A program made the position numbers and the translations under genes. 64,000 bases of DNA from Methylobacterium sp. 2A (GTDB taxonomy: Bacteria; Pseudomonadota; Alphaproteobacteria; Rhizobiales; Beijerinckiaceae). The notes under the pieces are model-generated. The model searched no databases. It was given only the letters and a program-made list of their open reading frames with translations, and had not been told where the DNA came from. Positions 1 through 9,500 of the stretch are shown piece by piece; the first letter of the stretch is position 1, and each line of letters opens with the position of its first letter. The stretch spans positions 1 to 64,000 of the forward strand of contig NZ_VUOK01000051.1 of NCBI RefSeq assembly GCF_009806555.1. The letters run 5' to 3'.

Positions 1-1
1 T

Positions 2-331
2 GATCGTCGCTACGTGTTCTGGCACGGGGAGGAGGGTCAGCGGTACACCCACTTCGCCAGCCGCTTCGCCGTCATAGCAAAACGGGCCAAGGTACCGTGG
101 CGATGCCATGATCTGAGACATCGTTTCGCGAGCGTGTTCCTCCAAGAGACCGGGGACCTTGCGGCCTTGCAGGCGATCCTGGGCCACCGGCACATCGCCA
201 TGACCCTCAAATACGCTCACCTAAACACCGCGCATCTACATCGCGCCATTAAGCGGGTAGGCACGAAAACCGGCACGGCACCGCTGGTTTCGAGAGAGCC
301 CACGGTGAGTGAGACGATGGTAAGTGCTTGA
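2..331 (+). CDS. Tyrosine recombinase/phage integrase, C-terminal part (cut by window edge)
   Basis: The reading frame is open to the first base, so this is the end of a longer gene; a GTG at 14 is not a convincing start. The peptide carries the C-terminal catalytic signature of tyrosine recombinases: HDLRHRFAS (box with His and Arg), LGHRHIAMTLKYAHL (second His region and the nucleophile Tyr in KYAH). Such enzymes integrate or excise mobile elements at att sites. The stop codon (329-331) lies 2 nt from the 3' end of a convergent tRNA-Sec gene, the usual position of an integrase at its target tRNA. The N-terminal arm-binding and core-binding domains lie outside the window, so intactness cannot be judged. 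Confidence 0.85.
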   Translation, partial: DRRYVFWHGEEGQRYTHFASRFAVIAKRAKVPWRCHDLRHRFASVFLQETGDLAALQAILGHRHIAMTLKYAHLNTAHLHRAIKRVGTKTGTAPLVSREPTVSETMVSA

Positions 332-333
332 TC

Positions 334-426
334 TGGCGGAAGCGGATGGGAATCGAACCCACCGTACGCTGTTGGCGTACCGCTGGTTTTGAAGACCAGG
401 AGGGCCACCAGACCCCGTTCGCCTCC
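334..426 (-). tRNA. selC: tRNA-Sec (anticodon UCA)
   Basis: On the minus strand the sequence starts GGAGGCGA, has an anticodon loop reading CUUCAAA with anticodon UCA, an extended variable arm formed by GGTACGCC...GGCGTAC-type pairing, a T-arm GGTTCGATTCCC and an encoded CCA end. The length of about 93 nt and the long acceptor arm fit selenocysteine tRNA rather than tRNA-Ser. It delivers Sec to in-frame UGA codons with SelA/SelB, neither of which is in this window. The 3' end abuts the integrase gene, so it probably serves as the attachment site of a genomic island. Confidence 0.9.
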
Positions 427-599
427 GGGATCGGGGTTATGGGCCGCCATCGCCGGGGTCAAGGGCCGACGGCGGCCGGCGCACGCAGCCGCAGGGACGC
501 ACCCGGCGGGGCGTGCGCAAAGGTCGCGCCCGAGCCGCCTCCTCTTCAGGTCCCCCGCGCGGCGGGCACGGGCGACAGGCTGACCGACGCCCCGTCCGC

Positions 600-937
600 G
601 CCGACGTGAAGGCCGCTTCGCGACAGGCCATCACGCGGACGGCCTCCAGCGCGGCTCGCGCCAGGCGCGCATGGGTGTCCAGGGGCGCGGATGTCCAGGC
701 GCGCGCGGGTGTCGTTGGCGGCGGCGATCACCGCCGAGTCCACGACGTCCGCGATGGCGCCGGCCACGACCGCCACATGGGAAGGTCGGCCGCGACCCGG
801 GCGGGATCGTGCGAGCCGATCAGCCGCAGATCGAGCCCTGCGGCGCAGCGGATCAGGGGCGCGTGGAAGGTCCGACCGGCACAGCCGTAACCGATCAGGC
901 CGACCCGGATCGGGCCGTCCGGGGGCGCCGCTGTCAT
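600..937 (-). pseudogene. Decayed Gfo/Idh/MocA-type oxidoreductase, N-terminal remnant
   Basis: From 937 downward the minus strand encodes IRVGLIGYGCAGRTFHAPL, the Rossmann start of Gfo/Idh/MocA oxidoreductases. The frame is lost after about 60 codons. In a second frame AVIAAANDTRARLD follows (the family's ATPNDTH segment), and a third frame gives LDTHARLARAALEA (the following helix). At least two frameshifts and loss of the whole C-terminal domain show that it is inactive. It lies between the tRNA-Sec/island border and ntrY, upstream of and opposite to ntrY. Confidence 0.7.
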
Positions 938-1114
938 ATCCGGCCGCCCGTCGCGCGTCGGACACCGCCGAGGCTGCCTAAGTCGCCACCGGACGACCCA
1001 ATCGCCCGCGATCGTCCGTGCGGTGGCAGACTCGTGATGAATTCAACCTGTGAGGGTCGCCGCGGAGGGCGACTCGTATTAATTCCGCCACACTGTTGTG
1101 GCCCTGCACCACCC

Positions 1115-3478
1115 ATGCCGTTCCTGCAGCGCTCACTGACAGTGGAAGGCCCCGTGCCGGACCCGGAAGGGCCGGGCGAGGGGACCGATCCCGATGCGGC
1201 CCTGGCGGAATCGCTCCGGCCGGGCCCCCGCGGCCCGGGCTGGATCGGGGCTGCCGTGGTGGTCACCGCCCTGGTCTCGGCGCTGGCGACCTTCCTGATC
1301 CTGGCCGGCGTGATCCGGGTGACGCCGACGCCGGCCTACGGCGTGACGCTGCTCGCCATCAACGCGGCCCTGGTGCTGGGGCTCGCCTTCATCATCGCCT
1401 GGGAGGCGCGGGTCTTCCTGCACGCCCGCAAGGCCAACGCCGCGGTGGCGCGCCTGCACACCCGCATCGTCGGCCTGTTCTCGCTGATCGCGATCCTGCC
1501 CACCATCCTGCTCGCGGTGGTCGCCTCCGTGACCATCGACCGGGGCCTGTCGCTCGGCTTCACCGACCGGGTCCGCGATGTGGTGCTGAAATCCGTGGAG
1601 GTGGCCGACGCCTACCAGGAGAACCAGTGCCAGAGCCTCGCCCGGGAGATCCGGATCCTCGCCGACGACCTCACCCGCGCCCGGCCGAATTTCGACGTGA
1701 ACCGCGACTGGTTCCAGAACTTCCTGACGACCCGGGCGACCAATCTCGGCCTGCCGGTCGCCCAGATCATGCGCGGCCCCACCGAGGTGGTGGCCCGGGC
1801 CAAGATCGACGTGCTGAAGACCAACCGCCTGCCCTCGGCGGCGGCCTTCGAGGATGCGGCGAGCTCGGCCGATCCGATCTGCCTGCTGCCCACCGAGGGA
1901 AGGATCTTCGCCGCCCTGGTGCGGATGCCCGCCTATGACGATGCCGTGCTGATGGTGCAGCGGGAGGTGAGCCAGCTCGCCATCGACTTCCCGGGCGTCT
2001 CCCGGGCGGCGGCGGCCGAGTACCTCACCTACGATTCCCTGCGCCGCTCGATCCAGATCACCTTCGCGTCGGTGTTCCTGCTGATCGCCCTGATCGCGCT
2101 GCTCTCGGCGGTGTGGTTCGGCATGAACTTCGCCAACCGGTTCGTGGCGCCGATCCGCCGGCTGATCAACGCCGCAGACCAAGTGGCCTCGGGCAATTTC
2201 TACGCCCAGGTGCCGACCAAGAAGACCAGCGGCGACCTCGCCCATCTCGGCGAGAGTTTCAACAAGATGACCCAGGAGCTGCGCCGCCAGCATGCGGGCC
2301 TCATCGCGGCCAGCGACCTGATCGACACCCGCCGCCGCTTCACCGAGGCCGTGCTCTCGGGCGTGTCGCCTGGGGTGATCGGCCTCGACGCGGCCGGCTT
2401 CGTCACCATCGCCAACCCGGCCGCCGAGCGGATGCTCGATCTGGAGAGCGACGCCCTGGTCGGCCAGCCGCTGGCCCAGGCGGTGCCGGAACTCGCTCCG
2501 GTGCTCGCCGAGAGCGAGGCGCGCCCGCGCAGCCTGCAGCAGCAGCAGATCCAGCTCACCCGGTCGCGCGGCGAGCGGACCATCACGGTGCGGGTGACGA
2601 GCGAGCAGGCGCAGGGCGCGTCCCGCGGCTGGGTGGTGACCCTCGACGACATCACCGACCTCGTCCAGGCGCAGCGCAGCTCCGCCTGGGGCGACGTGGC
2701 CCGCCGCATCGCCCATGAGATCAAGAACCCCCTGACCCCGATCCAGCTCTCCGCCGAGCGGATCCGGCGCAAGTACGGGAAGGTCATCACCGCCGACAAG
2801 GAGGTGTTCGACCAGTGCACCGCCACGATCGTGCGGCAGGTGGACGAGATCAAGCGCATGGTCGACGAGTTCTCGGCCTTCGCGCGGATGCCCAAGCCCG
2901 CGATCGCGCCGAACGACCTCACCGAGATCGCCAAGCAGAACCTGTTCATGATGCGCGTGGCGCATCCCGACATCGACTTCGCGTTCTCGGCCCAGGGCGG
3001 TGCGGGGAGTGCGGAAAAGATCGTGGCGGCCTTCGACATCCGGCTGCTCAGCCAGGTGATCACCAACATCCTCAAGAACGCCGTCGAGGCGGTGGCCGAG
3101 GTGCCCGAGGCCGAACTCGGCAAGGGCAAGATCTCCTTGAGCCTCGCCGTCGAGGACGGGTTCGCGGTGATCGCCGTCACCGACAACGGCAAGGGTTTCC
3201 CGGCCGAGGGGCGCCAGCGCCTGCTCGAGCCCTACATGACCACCCGCGAGGGCGGGACCGGGCTGGGGCTTGCCATCGTGAGCAAGGTGCTTGAGGAGCA
3301 CGGCGGCGGGATCGAGCTGAACGACAATCCCGCCGGCCGCGGCGGCCAGGTCCGGATGCGGATCCCGCGCGAGCACGGGTCCGAGCCGGCCGCGGCGCCG
3401 TCTGAGACCCTACCCGTCACGACAGAGGAGAAGGGCGCCGCACCGACGGCCCCCCGGATCGCGGAGATGCACGCATGA
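1115..3478 (+). CDS. ntrY: Nitrogen-regulation sensor histidine kinase NtrY
   Basis: 787-aa membrane sensor kinase. There are three N-terminal membrane helices (about residues 43-67, 77-97, 118-140), an extracytoplasmic domain, a fourth helix (about 313-335), HAMP, a PAS domain (about 400-500), a HisKA domain with phospho-acceptor H534 in IAHEIKNPLTP, and an HATPase domain with NILKNAVEA, DNGKGF and GGTGLGLAI boxes. This is the standard NtrY layout. It phosphorylates NtrX, encoded by the next gene, whose ATG overlaps the ntrY stop (ATGA at 3475-3478). The frame stays open upstream into the pseudogene region, but the ATG at 1115 matches the family N-terminus. A short CCACA-CTGT-TGTGG repeat lies at 1088-1101; its role is unknown. 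Confidence 0.93.
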   Translation: MPFLQRSLTVEGPVPDPEGPGEGTDPDAALAESLRPGPRGPGWIGAAVVVTALVSALATFLILAGVIRVTPTPAYGVTLLAINAALVLGLAFIIAWEARVFLHARKANAAVARLHTRIVGLFSLIAILPTILLAVVASVTIDRGLSLGFTDRVRDVVLKSVEVADAYQENQCQSLAREIRILADDLTRARPNFDVNRDWFQNFLTTRATNLGLPVAQIMRGPTEVVARAKIDVLKTNRLPSAAAFEDAASSADPICLLPTEGRIFAALVRMPAYDDAVLMVQREVSQLAIDFPGVSRAAAAEYLTYDSLRRSIQITFASVFLLIALIALLSAVWFGMNFANRFVAPIRRLINAADQVASGNFYAQVPTKKTSGDLAHLGESFNKMTQELRRQHAGLIAASDLIDTRRRFTEAVLSGVSPGVIGLDAAGFVTIANPAAERMLDLESDALVGQPLAQAVPELAPVLAESEARPRSLQQQQIQLTRSRGERTITVRVTSEQAQGASRGWVVTLDDITDLVQAQRSSAWGDVARRIAHEIKNPLTPIQLSAERIRRKYGKVITADKEVFDQCTATIVRQVDEIKRMVDEFSAFARMPKPAIAPNDLTEIAKQNLFMMRVAHPDIDFAFSAQGGAGSAEKIVAAFDIRLLSQVITNILKNAVEAVAEVPEAELGKGKISLSLAVEDGFAVIAVTDNGKGFPAEGRQRLLEPYMTTREGGTGLGLAIVSKVLEEHGGGIELNDNPAGRGGQVRMRIPREHGSEPAAAPSETLPVTTEEKGAAPTAPRIAEMHA

Positions 3479-4839
3479 GCGCCGATATCCTGATCGTCGA
3501 CGACGAGGCCGACATCCGCGACCTCGTGGCCGGGATCCTGGACGACGAGGGCCACCGCTGCCGCACGGCCGGCGGCTCGGACGAGGCGCTCGCCGCCATC
3601 GAGGCGCGCCGGCCGCACCTCGTCTTCCTCGACATCTGGCTGCAGGGCTCCCGGCTCGACGGCCTGCAGGTGCTCGACCTGATCAAGGCCGCCAACCCCG
3701 ACCTGCCGGTGGTGATGATCTCGGGCCACGGCAACATCGAGACCGCGGTCTCGGCCATCAAGGCGGGCGCCTACGACTTCATCGAGAAGCCGTTCAAGGC
3801 CGACCGGCTGATCCTGGTGGCCGAGCGGGCGCTGGAGGCCTCGCGGCTCCGGCGGGAGGTGCGCGACCTGACGGCGCGCTCCGGCGCCACCAACCGCATC
3901 GTCGGCACGTCGCTCGCCATCAACCAGCTGCGCCAGACGCTGGACCGGGTGGCGCCAACCAATGCCCGGGTGATGATCACCGGGGCGCTGGGCTCCGGCA
4001 AGGAACTCGCGGCGCGCAGCCTGCACAAGGCCTCAGCCCGGGCGAACGGCCCGTTCGTGCTGCTCAACGCGGCGGCGATCCTGCCCGAGACCATGGAGGC
4101 CGAGCTGTTCGGCGTCGAGGGCGAGAGCGGCCGGCGGGTCGGCGCCCTGGAGGAGGCCCATGGCGGCACCCTGTACCTCGACGAGGTCGCCGACATGCCG
4201 CGGGAGACCCAGAACCGGATCCTGCGCGTCCTGGTCGATCAGAATTTTCAAAGGGTCGGCGGCACCACCCGGGTCCACGTCGATGTCCGGATCATCTCCT
4301 CGTCCTCCCGGGATCTCCAGGAAGAAATCGCCGCCGGCCGGTTCCGCGAGGATTTGTTCCACCGCCTCTCGGTGGTGCCGATCCGGGTGCCCTCGCTCGC
4401 CGAGCGCCGGGAGGACGTGCCCGAGCTGATCCAGTTCTTCATGGACAACATCTCGTCCCAGACCGGCCTGCCCAAGCGCCGGATCGCCGAGGACGCGATG
4501 GCGGTGCTGCAGTCGCACAACTGGCCGGGGAACGTGCGCCAGCTCAAGAACAACGTCGAGCGGCTGATGATCCTGACCCAGGCCGATCCGGAGCAGGAGG
4601 TCACCTCCGAGATGCTGCCCTCCGAGATCGGCGCCCTGGTGCCGACGACGCCGGGCGGCGCGGGCGGCGAGAAGCTGATGAGCCTCGCGCTCCGGGAGGC
4701 CCGGGAGATCTTCGAGCGCGAGTACCTCGTGGCGCAGATCGCCCGGTTCTCGGGCAACATCTCGCGCACCGCCGAATTCATCGGCATGGAACGCTCGGCC
4801 CTGCACCGCAAGCTGAAGTCCCTCGGAATCGGCCCGTGA
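3475..4839 (+). CDS. ntrX: Nitrogen assimilation response regulator NtrX
   Basis: 454 aa. The receiver domain has acidic residues D9/D10, phospho-acceptor D53 and K105. It is followed by an AAA+ domain with Walker A GALGSGKE (170-177) and Walker B TLYLDEV, then a Fis-type HTH (about 427-451). The sigma54-contacting GAFTGA loop expected just after ELFG is absent: the sequence runs ELFGVEGESGRRVGALEEA. This fits a regulator that acts without sigma54, as proposed for alphaproteobacterial NtrX. It is translationally coupled to ntrY. The expected role is control of nitrogen and redox/respiratory genes; targets cannot be read here. Confidence 0.93.
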   Translation: MSADILIVDDEADIRDLVAGILDDEGHRCRTAGGSDEALAAIEARRPHLVFLDIWLQGSRLDGLQVLDLIKAANPDLPVVMISGHGNIETAVSAIKAGAYDFIEKPFKADRLILVAERALEASRLRREVRDLTARSGATNRIVGTSLAINQLRQTLDRVAPTNARVMITGALGSGKELAARSLHKASARANGPFVLLNAAAILPETMEAELFGVEGESGRRVGALEEAHGGTLYLDEVADMPRETQNRILRVLVDQNFQRVGGTTRVHVDVRIISSSSRDLQEEIAAGRFREDLFHRLSVVPIRVPSLAERREDVPELIQFFMDNISSQTGLPKRRIAEDAMAVLQSHNWPGNVRQLKNNVERLMILTQADPEQEVTSEMLPSEIGALVPTTPGGAGGEKLMSLALREAREIFEREYLVAQIARFSGNISRTAEFIGMERSALHRKLKSLGIGP

Positions 4840-5032
4840 GCCGGAGGGGCAAAAGGACGCGTTGAGAGCGGCGCCGTTCCGTTATGGATCAGCTGGGTAC
4901 AGGGGTTGCTTGCGCCCACGCTTTCACGACGTCATGTTGTATACACGGCCGCGGACGGGGTGATCGGACGATCCGGTCCACGGCAGACCCATCCCGGGCC
5001 GAGCGCACCGGGACAACAAGAAGGCCAAGAAG

Positions 5033-5284
5033 ATGGCGGGCGAACGCGCACAGAACCTTCAGGACACTTTTCTTAATCATGTCCGTAAGAACAAGATCCC
5101 GCTGACGATCTTCCTGGTCAACGGCGTCAAGCTGCAGGGCGTCGTAACCTGGTTCGACAACTTCTGCGTGCTTCTGCGCCGGGATGGGCACTCGCAGCTC
5201 GTGTACAAGCACGCGATCTCGACGATCATGCCGGGCCATCCGGTGCAGCTCTTCGAGCCGGACGAGACCGCCGAGAAGGCGTGA
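5033..5284 (+). CDS. hfq: RNA chaperone Hfq
   Basis: 83 aa, close to the usual alphaproteobacterial length. The Sm1 fold (FLVNGVKLQGVVTWFDNF) and the Sm2 signature YKHAIST are both present. Hfq forms a hexamer that pairs sRNAs with mRNAs. The 193-bp gap after ntrX probably holds its own promoter (an AT-rich GTTGTATAC lies near 4936-4944), but no clean -35/-10 pair can be named. Nineteen bases after the stop there is a strong hairpin. In many alphaproteobacteria hflX follows directly; here hflX is about 5 kb away. Confidence 0.95.
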   Translation: MAGERAQNLQDTFLNHVRKNKIPLTIFLVNGVKLQGVVTWFDNFCVLLRRDGHSQLVYKHAISTIMPGHPVQLFEPDETAEKA

Positions 5285-5302
5285 GGGATCCGAAGGATCG
5301 CG

Positions 5303-5331
5303 GCTGCGAGACGGCATAGGCGTCTCGCAGC
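5303..5331 (+). terminator. Hairpin downstream of hfq
   Basis: Perfect 11-bp inverted repeat GCTGCGAGACG / CGTCTCGCAGC with a 7-nt loop, 19 nt after the hfq stop. No long T-run follows, so termination efficiency is uncertain, but the position and stem strength fit an end-of-transcript structure. Confidence 0.6.
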
Positions 5332-5495
5332 GATTCGAGACCGGACCGATCCTGCCCCGCAGGATGACGGGATCGTCGCGTGGATCCGCGCAGGGCGGCG
5401 ATGATGTGCGCCGCCTTATCCATGCCCCTGCGAGCCCGCTTCGCGCCGTGGACAGGGGCGAATGGATGGCTCCCATCCCATGACAGAGCGCGACC

Positions 5496-5534
5496 TGCCC
5501 CCTCTCGCGAGCGGGAGAGGGCTGGGGTGAGGGA
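5496..5534. repeat. REP-like palindromic element
   Basis: CCCTCTC (5500-5506) and GAGAGGG (5515-5521) form a hairpin around GCGAGCGG, followed by CTGGGGTGAGGG. This composition (CCCTCTC-hairpin-CTGGGGTGAGGG) is a common dispersed intergenic palindrome in high-GC proteobacteria. Copy number in this genome cannot be seen from one window. Confidence 0.5.
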
Positions 5535-5583
5535 CGGGACCTCTCAGAATCGAGCGTGCCCGCGCCGCGCGGACAGGATACGC

Positions 5584-5891
5584 CCCAGCCCTTTTAGGGT
5601 GTTGGGCTGAGACCAGAGACGGGCGCCAAACCGGCCTGCACGGCCGTTTTCCCGGGCGCATGCAGCGTCAGCGGAATGCAACCCGGGACCCAGCAGCAGA
5701 CGTCGCGCAGCGTCCATCTGGATCGACCCGTGCCGCCGGCGCGGCGCTGTATGTGCTGGATCCCGGATCAGGTTCCGCTGTCGCTCCACCTGTCCGGGAA
5801 AGGGGGCGCGTCCTGAATCAGGGAGCGCCGCCGCCCTGTCGCGCACGCACAGAATGGCGCGCAAGCCCCGAAACACCTTAAAAGGGCTGGG
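5584..5891. repeat. Inverted-repeat-bounded element, MITE-like
   Basis: The left arm, 5584-5608 (CCCAGCCCTTTTAGGGTGTT and on), matches the reverse complement of the right arm, 5863-5891, with only a few differences over about 25 bp. The interior of about 255 bp has no coding capacity and includes a GGATCCCGGATCAGG / CCTGTCCGGGA imperfect palindrome around 5758-5802. The layout resembles a small non-autonomous element or a pair of dispersed repeats. No flanking direct repeat was identified with confidence. Confidence 0.4.
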
Positions 5892-6563
5892 TTACGCCCC
5901 TCCCGGACGCCGCACACGATGTGTGAAGCGGCAAGCCTCTGCGGGGGAGGGGAAGCCGCGGGCAATCATCTTGCCTCCTCCACGAGGAAAATGTGTGAAC
6001 CTCGCAAGGACGAGGCGCGGGTCGGACAGCCGATCAGAGGCTTCCCGGTTCTGTGTCGTGGACCGTGCGGCCCGCCACGCGCATGGTCTCGGCCGCGCCG
6101 GCACGACATCGCCACAGATCATACCCCGCTATAATCAAGATTATTTGTTAAATAATATGTTAAAACGGATCATATCCCGAGCATAGTACAAGACTTATCT
6201 TATTTCGTCTCGTTAATTGATAGTTACATAATTTGTCAGACATATCGCCGTGCCGCTGTCATACTCCGCGGCGCGAAAATATAGTTCGGCGGCAACCCAC
6301 GTCGTTGCACAAAAAATCATAAGACACGCAGCTCTAGCCAAGCAGAGGACAGACAAACTGTACTCAAACGTACGCCATATCCAATTATATCCAGCATATA
6401 ACCTGATTACGCGCGCAGATTACTCGCGACAAGCTTCGATATCGCGAAGCTACGGCCGCATGGACTGCACGGATACCTTGGAAAGGGGGGCATCCGAAGC
6501 CGAACAGACCGACACACAATAAAAACAAATCATCATAAATCACAAATAAAAATCGGGGGAAAC

Positions 6564-9500
6564 ATGAGCCGCCCTATAAAAACAGTCGTTGCGACTGCCT
6601 TCGTCTGTCAATCAACACTTAATCCCGCCCTGGCAGCCGGCGAATATCCACCCTACGACGGATATCTGCTCGCCTATTTTACTGGCAACAGCGCATCTCA
6701 GGAAAGGATCTCGTTCGCGTACAGCCTCGACGGACGGCGTTTCAATAAGCTGAACAACGGAAACCCCGTTATCAATGGGGATCTAACCCAGTCCGGCGGC
6801 TTGCGGGATCCCTACATCACCCGCGGTCAGGACGGGAACTTCTACATGACCGCGACCGACATGCGGAGCAGCAACGGGTGGGGGAGCAATCGCGGCATCG
6901 TGCTGATGCAGTCTCCCGACCTCCTGCACTGGAAATCATCGAACATCAATTTCGAGACCCAGTTCCCCGGAATGTTTCCCGGTGTCCATGCGGTCTGGGC
7001 GCCCCAGGTCGCCTACAATCCCCTGACCAGCCAGAATATGGTCTACCTCACGGTCGGCACGAACGAGCCGTACAAGCCGTACTACGCCCATGCCAACCGC
7101 GACTTCACGGGACTGGTCGAGACGCCGAGGCAGCTGTTCTATGCCCGCGATGGCGTCGGCTACATCGACTCCGACATCACCGAGCAGGACGGCAAATACC
7201 ATCTCCTCATGAAGGCGGAGACGCGCCCGGATGGCAGCACGGCCCCGCTCAGGGTCATCAAGCACGCCGTGTCCGATCACCTCACCTGGGGATACCTCAT
7301 CCCGTCCAAGGGCCATTTACAGAAGACCACCGAAGCCGTCGAAGGTCCGCAGACCTACAGGCTGAACGATGGCAGCGGCTACATGGTCATGTACGACAAA
7401 TACATGCATGACTGGAACAGAGGGACCTTCGAGCTGGTCAAGACGACCGATTTCAAGACCTTCACGTTGGTCCAGAACGCCGACATCAACTCGCTGTCGC
7501 CGCGGCACGGCGGGGTCGTCTCCCTCACCTCCGACGAGCTTCATCGCGTCCTCGACAACGACACCCGCATCACCGTCCAGGACGCCGCGGCCTCCTCGCC
7601 TTCGACATCCACGTCCGCGGCGTCCGGCACGACGGTCTTTGCTGCCCCGGCCTCCGACAGCGGGGTCAGCCGGAAGGATCTCGGCACGCTCAAGGCCGAT
7701 AACAGCTGGGCGTCCGAGATCTGGGCGCTCTCGGGCGACGGCAGCGTCGCGGTCGGCGATGCGTACACGGACGCCAACGGCGTCAACATGCGCGCCGCCG
7801 CGTGGTCGGGAACCGACCTCTCGGTCAAGCAGGATCTCGGCACGCTGAGGACCGACAATACCGGAGCCGCCAAGGCCTACGCCATCTCCAAGGACGGGAG
7901 CGTGATCGGCGGCATCGCCGAGAACGCCGACGAGACCCTGCACGCCGTCCTCTGGTCGGGGACGAGCTGGGGCACCAAGACCGATCTCGGCACCCTGACC
8001 TCCGATCAGTCGGGCACGTCCGGCATCTACGCGCTGTCCAACGACGGCGTCATCGCGGCCGGCGAATCGAGCGTCGATTCCGGGACGACCCACGCGGCCA
8101 TCTGGTCGGGCCGGAACTGGACCACGAAGACCGACCTCGGCACCCTGCGGTCGGACAATTCCGGGATGTCGTGGGCCTACGCGCTCGCGTCCGACGGGTC
8201 CGTGGTCGGGGGCTATTCCGCGACCGACAGGAACGTGGACGTCTACTCGCACGCCACACTCTGGTCCGGGGCGAACTGGGCCACGAAGACGGATCTGGGG
8301 ACGTTGCGGACGGACAACAGAGGCACGTCGGTCGTGCGGGCGCTGTCGGCGGACGGCACGGTGGCGGCGGGCAGCAGCAGCACCGATTCCGGATACACGC
8401 ATGCGGCCCTCTGGTCGGGATCGCGCTGGTCCGACAAGCGCGATCTCGGCACCCTGAGGTCCGACAACAGCGGAACGTCCTGGGTGCGGGCCCTGTCGGC
8501 CGATGGCCGGATCGCCGGCGGCACGGCCTCCACCGTCACGGGCTTCGCGCACGGGGTGGTGTGGCACGGGGACGGCTGGCAGACGAAGACCGATCTCGGC
8601 ACCCTGAGGACCGACGGCCGCGGCGTTTCGGAGGTTCAGGCGCTCTCCGCCGACGGCCGGATCGCCGCCGGTTATTCGGAAACCGACTCGGGCGATCCCC
8701 ACGCCGTCCTGTGGAAGATCACGTATCCGGCCTCGGCCTCCGTCAGCCAGAGCGCGGCACAGACATCTGCAGTGCAGAGTCAGACCTTGACGGCGGCGGC
8801 CCAGAATCCGGGGTCGAGCCAGGCGGCGCAGAGCGCGGCAGCGGCCACCACAAATCAGGCCGCGACCGCGACACAAACGGCACAGAGCCCAACCGCGGCC
8901 GCGACACCGGCGGCACAGGACCCGGCGGCCGCCACGACCGTGACGCCGACATCCACGGTCCAGAACGCGGCCTCCTCGACAGCGCAGGCCGCCGCGCAGG
9001 CGACGAACGCAATTCCGGCCACACCCGCAGCCGCGCCGGAGGCCCAGACCCAGATCGTCGACGTGACCAACACCCGGCGGACGATCGGGCGTCTGCGCTA
9101 CGAGACCTTCTCAGCCCTGGAGATCCAGCGCCAGTCGCTCACCTACCTGCAGCAGAACTTCGTTGTGCCCAAAGGCCAGATCGGCTGGGGCGCCAGCACC
9201 GGCTTCGTCTCCGACGGCCGGAACGCCGATACGCTGTCCAGCCTGCCCCTGGGCTACGGCCTGACCGACACTCTGACGGTCGGAGGCACCCTCAGCTACG
9301 CGCCCTACCGGGTCCTGCCGTCCCCGGCCTTCAACGACAACCGGAACGCGTTCGGGGCCGGCGTCTTCCTGAACTGGCATCAGCCCTACGCGGGCGGTGA
9401 GGTGTTCGTGCGCTCCACATTCGCCTTCAGCCGCTACCATGCCGATGTCCGCCGCACACAGATGTCCGGCACCGAGGCGGGAGTCGGCGGGTCGCAGATC

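Larger units (their letters stand above)
5285..6563. other. 1.3-kb non-coding, repeat-rich then AT-rich spacer
   Basis: No convincing gene. The left part holds hairpins: the hfq terminator, ATCCTGC-CCC-GCAGGAT at 5349-5365, and an imperfect pair ATCCATGCCCCTG (5418-5430) / CAGGGGCGAATGGAT (5453-5467). A REP-like hairpin and a pair of long inverted repeats, listed separately, follow. From about 6125 to 6563 base composition switches sharply to AT-rich, unlike the rest of the window. This AT-rich leader precedes the autotransporter gene and probably contains its promoter; several TATAAT-like hexamers are possible and none stands out. Confidence 0.6.

Noticed and set aside
671..1114. N-terminal extension of the ntrY frame by 148 codons
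   Set aside because: The extension is Arg/Pro-rich, runs antisense to the oxidoreductase remnant, and is absent from the known NtrY N-terminus; the ATG at 1115 is used.
1133..3376. 747-aa open frame opposite ntrY
   Set aside because: GC-driven shadow: Arg/His/Gly-rich, no domain, complete overlap with ntrY.
4906..4944. Possible hfq promoter (TTGCTT ... GTATAC)
   Set aside because: Spacing between the two hexamers is far too long for sigma70 and no alternative -35 is convincing, so it is mentioned only in the hfq entry.
6250..6522. 90-aa frame in the AT-rich leader of the autotransporter gene
   Set aside because: No RBS, no recognisable motif, and atypical composition; better explained as leader or foreign non-coding DNA.
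7317..8876. 519-aa frame opposite the autotransporter repeats
   Set aside because: Mirror of the HAF repeats; repetitive only because the sense strand repeats.
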